A stretch of DNA of 8,079 nt, taken from the NCBI GenBank assembly GCA_011065235.1, contig JAAKFB010000076.1:1-8079 (forward strand), in the 5' to 3' direction. Below, piece by piece: positions 1-5,661 of this stretch. The position numbers and the translations under genes are program-made. The notes under the pieces are model-generated. The model was not told the DNA's origin. It made no database searches and saw only the letters and a program-made list of their open reading frames with translations. The first letter of the stretch is position 1, and each line of letters opens with the position of its first letter. The DNA is from Chlamydiota bacterium. GTDB taxonomy: Bacteria > Chlamydiota > Chlamydiia > Chlamydiales > Rhabdochlamydiaceae.

Positions 1-829
1 GGCTTTGTGCTTCTGATTGCAGACTGATCCGTTCGAGTTTGACTTGGTCTTTGGTCTGTTCCAAAGTGCGAGCAAAATTTTGAATAAAGGTGTCGCGGTT
101 TTCCGTTTCAATTTGAGAGAAGGAGGCGAAATAGCGTTTGGTGATAGCACCTGTCTGCCCGAAGACATTTGTGAAAGAGACGAGGTTTTGGGCTAATTTT
201 AGGGTGATATCTTGTCTTTGGATACCCCCTTGGCTAGAAGTCGCCGTTTGAACGAGCTTAGCATTTTCACTGGCTCCACCAATGGCTGTTGCGAGTTGTA
301 GAGCGCGGTCAAAAATGAGAGCGCGATAGAGGGGAGTTGGAGCTCCATGGTCATCAAATTTGTTTGAAAATTGGAAATAATTCAGCTTCTCTGATTCTGA
401 AAAATGTAAGGGGATTTTTCTCTGGACGACAACCGTTTTGGATATAGTATCGCCGGTATCGTAGAGAGAAAGCTGGCTTGGGACAAATGAAATCAGAGAT
501 CCTGCTCGAGACAAAAATTTGCGAAACGTATTGGCATCAGCACTATTTTTAAATGTGAGCAAAAAGTGCTGGGAGTTTTCGCTATCGAGAGTGATCGAGT
601 GGGGTTTTAAATTTAAAAGTTTGCAAAAAGAAGAAAGCCAGGATTGAGCATCGTCTTCGAGATGGTTGACTCGATCCATGATTTGAGATGAAATTTTTCC
701 CGCAGCTTTTTCATCAACCGAATTTTTGAGAGGCTTTGAGTAGAAGAAGACAGTAGGTAGAATATTATAGACTGTCAAGAATAGAACAGCGACTATCAAA
801 AACTGTTGCCAACGCTTTCTTTTTTCCAT
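1..829 (-). CDS. secDF: Protein translocase subunit SecD / SecDF fusion, N-terminal part (cut by window edge)
   Basis: Partial gene; 276 codons are open from the ATG at 829-827 to the left edge with no stop, and the C-terminus lies outside. SecD with SecF forms the inner-membrane complex that uses the proton gradient to pull preproteins through SecYEG. Visible: a basic N-terminus (MEKRKRWQQ), one hydrophobic segment at about residues 10-29, then the sequence YNILPTVFFY, which resembles the end of the first SecD membrane helix (consensus Y-x-L-P-x-x-F). The remaining ~245 residues are hydrophilic and would be the large extracytoplasmic P1-type domain. The start is fixed by an in-frame TAG two codons upstream; AGGA lies 4 bases before the ATG. 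Chlamydiae are known to carry fused SecD-SecF proteins, but the SecF part and conserved SecD motifs (D1-D6) are not in view, so fusion is inferred from lineage. Family identification rests on the N-terminus and on proximity to uppS-cdsA. Confidence 0.7.
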   Translation of the reverse strand, partial: MEKRKRWQQFLIVAVLFLTVYNILPTVFFYSKPLKNSVDEKAAGKISSQIMDRVNHLEDDAQSWLSSFCKLLNLKPHSITLDSENSQHFLLTFKNSADANTFRKFLSRAGSLISFVPSQLSLYDTGDTISKTVVVQRKIPLHFSESEKLNYFQFSNKFDDHGAPTPLYRALIFDRALQLATAIGGASENAKLVQTATSSQGGIQRQDITLKLAQNLVSFTNVFGQTGAITKRYFASFSQIETENRDTFIQNFARTLEQTKDQVKLERISLQSEAQS

Positions 830-865
830 GATTTCCTAGTGAGTAGAGCTCTCCTTAATGGAGTA

Positions 866-895
866 AGGGTAGATGATGAAAGCACAAATTGTCCA
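866..895 (-). promoter_or_regulatory. Possible sigma70-type promoter for secDF
   Basis: On the minus strand TGGACA (895-890) is separated by 18 bases from TACCCT (871-866), which lies about 37 bases before the secDF ATG. The -35 matches consensus at 5 of 6 positions, the -10 at only 3 of 6. The gap from the LRR gene is 133 bases and I see no convincing intrinsic terminator in it, so read-through from the LRR gene is also possible. Weak, by-eye call. Confidence 0.3.
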
Positions 896-962
896 CTCAA
901 AAATTTCCTAAAAATATGCTGGAATTGTGCTGTGTTCAGCGGATGCAAAAAACCTGTTTAAG

Positions 963-3900
963 TTAAAATCTGATTTTTAAGTTGGGTTTCTTTGCTTTTA
1001 ACTGATTCAGAGCTATTTCGCCTTCAGCTCCAATGTCAGTATTTATGAGGTTGAGCTTCCGAAGCGTCTGATTTTTTTCAAGAGAAGCGGCAAAAGCTTT
1101 TGCACCTTCGGTGCGGATCTTATTCCCGCATAGAACAAGTACCTGGAGAGATTGATTTTTCTCAAGAGAGGAAGCTATTGCTTTCGCGCCAAAGCCGGTG
1201 ATGCCGGTAGAGGAGGCATGGGAGGCATGGACGAAAGGAGAAATGTAGTTTCGAATGTAAAGCTTCTGTAAAGCTCGATTTTTTTCAAGAAAGACAGCAA
1301 GTTGTTCTGGTTGTCTTGTACTGATGTAGCAGTTACTGATGTTAAGCACCTTCAGGGTCGGATGTGTCTCAAGAGAAGAAACAATTTCTTCTATTCCCTC
1401 CCAATTACAAGAGATATCAAACTTCTGAAGAGATTGATTGGTTTTAAGATAATTCGCGATAGTTGTCATCCCTTCATCCCGTATTGCCCAATTTGCCCCG
1501 TAGGGATTTGAAAGATTAAGTTCTCGTAAAGTCTGATTGTTTTTAAGAAAAGAGGTTAGAGTTAAAATTTCATCAGGGCTATCGAGCTGCGTCTCTGAGA
1601 GATCAAGAATCCCTGAAGGCTGATTGTTGTCAAGGATCTTATCAATATCATTTTGTGATAATTGCTTACGGAGCAACTGATAAAAAACAGAGTTTGTCTT
1701 GCACCCAGGAGTTTGATTGTTCAACAGTATTTTTAATAAGACTTCGTGCATTTTTTTACTTGTTTTTTTTAATTTATTTTCAATTTCTAAAGATTCTAAT
1801 GTGGCTAATGAGCTGTTTTCTAAATTGAGCTTTGCATGCAGAAGAGCAGTTCCGATATCTGTTCTTTTTAGTTTTGGACATTTGTCTACTTTTAGTTCCT
1901 GAAGTTCTGGAGCATTTAGCTTTATGGTTTCAAGTTTTTCGCAGCGAGCGGCATGGAGGATTTGAAGTTTTGGCATTTCAAGATGCTTTTGGGGAACAAT
2001 CCCTTTACCTCCAACTGCATCGATTCCAGAACCACTCAGGTACAACTCCTCTATGTTAGGGCAGCGTTTTGCGATCTTTTCTACAGCTGCCGAAGTTAAC
2101 TTTGGGCAAGAACGAAGATCCAAATAGCGTATACTCGTTGTTAAAAAAGAACGTAGTTTTTTTTCAGTTAAAACAGAACAACTCGAAAGAGTAATCTCCT
2201 CTGGATCTGGAAAATGCCCTAATTCAACTAATAGTGTTAATCCTTTTAACACGAGCTCTTGGCGAGACAAATCCGGGACCCCATTTGAGGCAATCGTATC
2301 AAAATGAGCATGAAGAGAACGCTTATTGCCCTTTTGAAGCAAAGTGGTATTTTCTGTGTTTAGATAACGCTGAACGACGCACATTAAAAGTTCTTCTTTG
2401 GCTTTAGCGAGGCTATAGAATTGTCTTTTTTCGATCTCTTCTGTTGTGGGGACTTTACCCAGGGTGGCTCTCATCACCTCAGGGGTTGTCATCGATTGGC
2501 TGATCGTTTTTTGCATCGCTTTTTCAAGGCGTTTTTCGAGAGTACTTTGAGCAAAGCTTTGCGTGTATTGCTTGGCAATCCGTGCTCCAATTAGAGATTT
2601 GCTGGTGTCGTTCCTAAGGGTGATGATGGCTTCTAAAAGTTCTGGAGCAGAAATTTTTCCTTGTCTAGATTTTAAAAACTGCTGCAGATGAATAAACTGC
2701 AAGCAGAGAGTGCTAATGACTCCTTCTCTGAGCAAAAGGGAAGAGGTGAAGCGATTTTGAGAATCTTCTTCGTAGAGTTTTTTTCTTTCTAGGTCTGAGA
2801 ATAGCCTCGCATACTCTTGTTCTTTTAAGGTGAGATCTTCCACCCAAGCGCTTAGGATACTCTCGGAATCGAGGCAGATGAACTGCTGCAAAATTTTTGG
2901 ATCGAGCGGGGCTTGACTTAGACAAAACAGAATTGAGCAAAATTTGACCTGTTCAGAGAGTTTTTCTTTGACAATGGGTTCGACAAGAGACACATCGTTA
3001 TCAATGCAGAGGATTTTGCCGTCAGAATCCTTGATGTAGTTAGATGACCTGCCATCTCCAGGTCTTGTGAGGATAGCGCACAAAAGCATCCAAGTCAGAT
3101 GTGCAGAATCGATATTGCTAAAAGAGGCTGTTTTAAGACTTGATCCTAAAATGGTTCGAGAGATTAAGACGGGATAAACTCGACCGTTCACTTCGAAGCG
3201 TGCGAGCTCTGTAGGCGGAGTGGCTCTTCCCATCACGCGATAGGTCAAGGTATGGATGGCGTACTCAAGCAAGGGATGGTTAGGTTTTTGTTTGAAGTGA
3301 AGCTGAGGTAGGGCAAGAGAAGCCACTGGATGGGAGCAGTCGCTATATTGGCGTCTTATATTCCCATTAGAGTCTAGAATCTGGCCTGCAATTGGTGGCT
3401 TTAGATATGTTTTTCCAAGGGAAGAACTTGTTACTTGAACATCTGAAGGATTTTGAGTTGTAATTTCTTTTAGGGCTTGCTGAAGTGCATGTGTGTCTCG
3501 CACTTGTGCATATCGAAAACCATCTCTTGCTGGGATTTGAGCTAAAGTAGTGATATCGACATCCTGTGCTTCTAACTCTTCTAAGTATAAACGTCGCAAT
3601 GAAGAGTCTTTAATTTGGATAAAATAATCATAGTATTTCTCAGAAGAAAGACCAGTTTTATGTACAGCTTGGACAAAACTCTTCATTAAAGGCTCTAAAT
3701 CTTGTGTCGCGTTGCATTGCAAAGCTTCTGCAAATAAATTTATTGCGTGGCCATCGAGGACTTTGTCAATACAGTTGTATAGGGGTTTTAAGATAAAACG
3801 ATAAGCCATACACAAAAAGAGACGTTTATCGAGCATCAGAGAGGCGATTGAAATCGAGTCTTTTTGTTCACCAGATTGGAGATGGAGTTGGATTCTCATG

Positions 3901-5357
3901 GCGTAAAACTCTTTAAGGACTTGCTTGATTAGTTTTATATCATGAAGGATACACATCCTATTAAGTTTTTGAAGGATTGCATCAGGCGAAATTACTGTCA
4001 TCCCAAAATATAGACCAAAATCCGATATTAGGAAGTTTAAGAAAGTGATGAATTCAGCCTTAATATTAAATTCTTGAAGCTGCTCGGGATCTGCAGTCCA
4101 CGTTTGACTATAAAGGGCTTTCAGGGCCTGAATCGCTTCCACGGCTTTTTTCTTCCGCACTTCGGGATCAATTTTAGCTTGGAAGCTTACATGCAAGCTC
4201 GAGTTAGTAGTCTTTAGTGAGACAGACTGCAAAAACGAGGTTGCAAGATCGTCGTTGTTATTGATGTTATTTACAGAGATATCGCTTGCCAACTCTTCAG
4301 GCTCAGAAATAAGTTCAACTGTATTGGATCCGAGAGCTGGATTAGCCCCGGGATCGATGTGGAGCCCGGAGCGGTGCTTCGGGCCGTGAGCCGTAAATAC
4401 GGGGATGTTTACTCCAGGGGCGGTTTCTCCAAGGGAGATGAACTGCAGCTCGATCATTTCTGCTAAATTTTGGAAGTAGGGGAGGTTTTTTTTGTCTTGG
4501 ATGAGAATGAACCATTCTAAATCTGAGTGCGGGCAGGGAGATTTTTTGGCTAAGGAGCCAAGGGCTCTTAAATCATAGTCACAAGGAGGAGGTCCGACAA
4601 GGAGAAAGGCATCTTCTAGGAAAACCTCGAAGAGCTGTTTGAAGTGATCGAGCATTTCAGAAGGATCCGAAGTCTCAAATTTCTTGCGATAGTTTACGAG
4701 GGCAGCTCGATATTTTTGAGTAGTACATTCAGTCTGCGAAAGCATGTGGTCTATTGAACGGAGTTTTTGTATGCACGGTTTAAAGAGTTGCAAGCGTGAT
4801 TCCTTGGGGTCTTCTGTAAGTACTTGGGTAGCTTGTTTGATGAGGGCATCGAAGTCTTTTTGCTCGCTGCAGAAAGGTTTTAGACGTTGGATATCATCTA
4901 AAATGGCATCGAATTTCTCGGGAGCTGCCATGCGGTAAGCGTGTTGAAGAAGTCTTTTGTGGATGGCTTTTTCTAAAGTCCAGCGGACAAAAATAGAAGA
5001 TGCCTGCTCATGACGCTCTTGGGTTTCCTCGATATTTAGAGCGATCGCAAAGTAATGCAACGCTCCTTTTACAGAGCGCTCAAGATTCCAGTTGCCAAGG
5101 GTTGAGCTTAGAATGGCTTGTTCTTTTTTCAAGCTGCTAGCATGTCTTAATGCTTCAGGTAGACAGATGAGCAATTTGCGCATCTCTTCCTGGTCTAAAT
5201 TTGGAATCGATGCATGGAGATGGGATAGGGTTTGAGAAATTTTCCGCAAAGGAGTTTTTTCAGTGCAAGACTGGATTTCAATCAAAAGGTCATCGAAAAT
5301 TGGGCGATCTTGAAGGTTTAGATGAGATCCAATGGAAGGGGTTACTGAAGTGACCAT
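963..5357 (-). CDS. Giant multidomain protein: nucleotidyltransferase + PI-kinase-like domain + leucine-rich repeats
   Basis: I do not recognise a named gene. Residue numbers here count from the upstream ATG at 5375 (1470 aa); the likelier start is Met7 at 5357, which has AAGGA 8 bases upstream, while Met1 has no ribosome site. Domains seen: residues 30-245, helical; 245-365, polymerase-beta-like nucleotidyltransferase with G273-S274...D285-L-E287, followed by H-I-D-P-G-A-N-P (339-346) and VELI; 355-395, Asn/Asp-rich linker; 400-640, helical; 650-800, atypical kinase-like domain with K695, E704, TPPT (719-722), D774...N779 and D792 in CIDND; 800-1050, helical; 1055-1175, cysteine-containing LRRs (AMN1-like); 1250-1465, ribonuclease-inhibitor-like LRRs with the repeated phrase L-E-K-N-Q-x-L. 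There is no signal peptide or membrane segment, so it is cytoplasmic or exported by a non-Sec route. The eukaryotic-like LRRs and an S/T-rich N-terminus would suit a type III effector, but that is inference. It lies apart from and divergent to purA. It appears intact. Confidence 0.85.
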   Translation of the reverse strand: MVTSVTPSIGSHLNLQDRPIFDDLLIEIQSCTEKTPLRKISQTLSHLHASIPNLDQEEMRKLLICLPEALRHASSLKKEQAILSSTLGNWNLERSVKGALHYFAIALNIEETQERHEQASSIFVRWTLEKAIHKRLLQHAYRMAAPEKFDAILDDIQRLKPFCSEQKDFDALIKQATQVLTEDPKESRLQLFKPCIQKLRSIDHMLSQTECTTQKYRAALVNYRKKFETSDPSEMLDHFKQLFEVFLEDAFLLVGPPPCDYDLRALGSLAKKSPCPHSDLEWFILIQDKKNLPYFQNLAEMIELQFISLGETAPGVNIPVFTAHGPKHRSGLHIDPGANPALGSNTVELISEPEELASDISVNNINNNDDLATSFLQSVSLKTTNSSLHVSFQAKIDPEVRKKKAVEAIQALKALYSQTWTADPEQLQEFNIKAEFITFLNFLISDFGLYFGMTVISPDAILQKLNRMCILHDIKLIKQVLKEFYAMRIQLHLQSGEQKDSISIASLMLDKRLFLCMAYRFILKPLYNCIDKVLDGHAINLFAEALQCNATQDLEPLMKSFVQAVHKTGLSSEKYYDYFIQIKDSSLRRLYLEELEAQDVDITTLAQIPARDGFRYAQVRDTHALQQALKEITTQNPSDVQVTSSSLGKTYLKPPIAGQILDSNGNIRRQYSDCSHPVASLALPQLHFKQKPNHPLLEYAIHTLTYRVMGRATPPTELARFEVNGRVYPVLISRTILGSSLKTASFSNIDSAHLTWMLLCAILTRPGDGRSSNYIKDSDGKILCIDNDVSLVEPIVKEKLSEQVKFCSILFCLSQAPLDPKILQQFICLDSESILSAWVEDLTLKEQEYARLFSDLERKKLYEEDSQNRFTSSLLLREGVISTLCLQFIHLQQFLKSRQGKISAPELLEAIITLRNDTSKSLIGARIAKQYTQSFAQSTLEKRLEKAMQKTISQSMTTPEVMRATLGKVPTTEEIEKRQFYSLAKAKEELLMCVVQRYLNTENTTLLQKGNKRSLHAHFDTIASNGVPDLSRQELVLKGLTLLVELGHFPDPEEITLSSCSVLTEKKLRSFLTTSIRYLDLRSCPKLTSAAVEKIAKRCPNIEELYLSGSGIDAVGGKGIVPQKHLEMPKLQILHAARCEKLETIKLNAPELQELKVDKCPKLKRTDIGTALLHAKLNLENSSLATLESLEIENKLKKTSKKMHEVLLKILLNNQTPGCKTNSVFYQLLRKQLSQNDIDKILDNNQPSGILDLSETQLDSPDEILTLTSFLKNNQTLRELNLSNPYGANWAIRDEGMTTIANYLKTNQSLQKFDISCNWEGIEEIVSSLETHPTLKVLNISNCYISTRQPEQLAVFLEKNRALQKLYIRNYISPFVHASHASSTGITGFGAKAIASSLEKNQSLQVLVLCGNKIRTEGAKAFAASLEKNQTLRKLNLINTDIGAEGEIALNQLKAKKPNLKIRF
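981..1613 (-). repeat. Ribonuclease-inhibitor-like LRR array, visible as DNA repeats
   Basis: Encodes residues 1255-1465. Six copies of a unit centred on L-x-x-N-Q-x-L-x-x-L-x-[IL] begin at residues 1277, 1310, 1335, 1363, 1404 and 1432, corresponding to codons starting near 1547, 1448, 1373, 1289, 1166 and 1082. Spacing is 33, 25, 28, 41 and 28 residues, so units of about 28 have been altered by insertions. The last copies are nearly identical (LEKNQSL, LEKNQTL) and the DNA is repetitive too (CTTGAGAAAAATCAA versus CTTGAAAAAAATCAG), which points to fairly recent repeat duplication or homogenisation at the 3' end. Confidence 0.85.
1851..2204 (-). repeat. First LRR block (cysteine-containing type)
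   Basis: Encodes residues about 1058-1175 with phrases such as EITLSSCSVLT, IRYLDLRSCPKLT, IEELYLSGSGID, LQILHAARCEKLE and LQELKVDKCPKLK. The recurring L-x-x-L-x-[LV]-x-x-C-x-K-L pattern is the cysteine-containing LRR type known from F-box/AMN1-like eukaryotic proteins. It is separated from the second, ribonuclease-inhibitor-like block by about 75 residues of helical, lysine-rich sequence. Confidence 0.75.
2976..3428 (-). other. Atypical kinase-like (PI3/PI4-kinase fold) domain within the LRR gene
   Basis: Covers about residues 650-800. In order it has: FKQKP with K695 as candidate ATP-binding lysine; E704 in the next helix as its salt-bridge partner; RVMG-x2-TPPTEL (711-724), like the V-P-P-T segment of type II PI4-kinases and related bacterial kinases; GDGRSSNY (773-780), comparable to the G-D-R-H-x2-N catalytic loop, with D774 and N779; and DGKILCIDND (785-794), where D792 takes the place of the metal-binding Asp of the DFG motif. 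All expected polar catalytic positions are filled, so an active enzyme is possible. Alignment is by eye; protein or lipid as substrate is unknown. Confidence 0.6.
4515..4559 (-). other. Nucleotidyltransferase active-site motif within the LRR gene
   Basis: Encodes residues 273-287 (from the ATG at 5375): GSLAKKSPCPHSDLE. This fits the polymerase-beta superfamily signature hG-S-x(9-13)-D-h-[D/E], in which the two carboxylates (D285, E287) bind metal and the G-S pair contacts the nucleotide phosphates. It resembles the GlnD/DUF294-type version. A third acidic residue is expected downstream; D341 or E354 are candidates. Substrate and product (AMPylation, UMPylation or other) cannot be told from this. 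Confidence 0.75.
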
Positions 5358-5365
5358 GAAATTTT

Positions 5366-5370
5366 TCCTT
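5366..5370 (-). promoter_or_regulatory. Ribosome binding site that favours Met7 as start of the LRR gene
   Basis: On the minus strand AAGGA lies 8 bases before the ATG at 5357-5355, near-ideal spacing. It sits inside codons 2-4 of the longer reading frame that begins at the ATG at 5375, which itself has only GCAGACGGTCT before it. The protein therefore probably begins MVTSVTPSIG, six residues shorter than the maximal frame. Confidence 0.65.
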
Positions 5371-5375
5371 TTCAT

Positions 5376-5528
5376 AGACCGTCTGCAAACTCATTTCACC
5401 AGGAATGGGATCAATCATTTTGCCTCGGAAGTCCTTCTGCGACCTACACGAGCTCATTCTGGTCCCCAAAATAGCCTCCAAGGCAAAAATCTTTGCTCCC
5501 TCTGGTAAAAGCACTTTGCAGACAGTCT
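5376..5528 (-). repeat. Long imperfect inverted repeat / RNA hairpin upstream of the LRR gene
   Basis: Arms 5376-5402 and 5502-5528 are inverted copies with 22 of 27 identities, including the perfect core GTCTGCAAA/TTTGCAGAC. After a loosely paired stretch, a second pair of arms (5418-5431 and 5475-5488) matches at 12 of 14. Four of the seven differences become G-U pairs in a minus-strand transcript, but would be C-A mismatches in a plus-strand one. A small terminal stem GACC/GGTC (5441-5444, 5461-5464) closes around a GAGCTC palindrome. The element ends exactly at the base before the upstream ATG of the LRR gene. It could be a structured 5' leader, a small RNA or a palindromic miniature mobile element. 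I see no target-site duplication at its ends. Confidence 0.7.
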
Positions 5529-5661
5529 GTCAGCGATTATTCATTTCAATGACAAACAGTTTATAGATTTCCAGAAATTTTTAGAACCCAAATAATTTTA
5601 TGCTTCCATTTCACTTGGAATTGTGATAAAAAGATATGTTTGGAAACTCAAATGTTAACTA
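5529..5661. promoter_or_regulatory. AT-rich divergent promoter region between the LRR gene and purA
   Basis: The only non-coding part of this gap outside the hairpin. On the minus strand, TATAAA at 5565-5560 is a good -10 hexamer placed so that a transcript would begin about 25 bases before the hairpin; its -35 partner is poor (TTGGGT, 20 bases away). For purA on the plus strand I see only weak -10-like hexamers (TATGCT 5599-5604, TATGTT 5635-5640) without a good -35. A short inverted repeat TTCCA-7-TGGAA lies at 5604-5620 and could be an operator, but is unsupported. I find no tRNA or rRNA here. Confidence 0.35.

Noticed and set aside
830..962. Intrinsic terminator for the LRR gene
   Set aside because: Only a tiny GCTG-AACA-CAGC stem is present, with no following T-run on the transcribed strand.
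1082..1570. CRISPR-like array suggested by regularly recurring DNA phrases
   Set aside because: The repeats are in frame, degenerate and encode LRR units; spacing varies between 25 and 41 codons.
1302..2059. Plus-strand open frames (69, 61 and 75 codons) opposite the LRR gene
   Set aside because: They lie antisense within the strongly supported 1470-codon frame, show no recognisable domain and no convincing ribosome site.
2713..2940. Minus-strand 75-codon frame inside the LRR gene
   Set aside because: Out-of-frame overlap with the main coding region; arginine/serine-rich composition typical of a shifted frame.
4744..4938. Plus-strand 64-codon frame opposite the LRR gene
   Set aside because: Antisense shadow with no motif.
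5376..5661. A tRNA or tmRNA in the purA-LRR intergenic region
   Set aside because: No T-arm (GTTCRANNC) or acceptor stem ending in CCA is seen on either strand; the inverted repeat is too long for a tRNA and lacks tmRNA landmarks.
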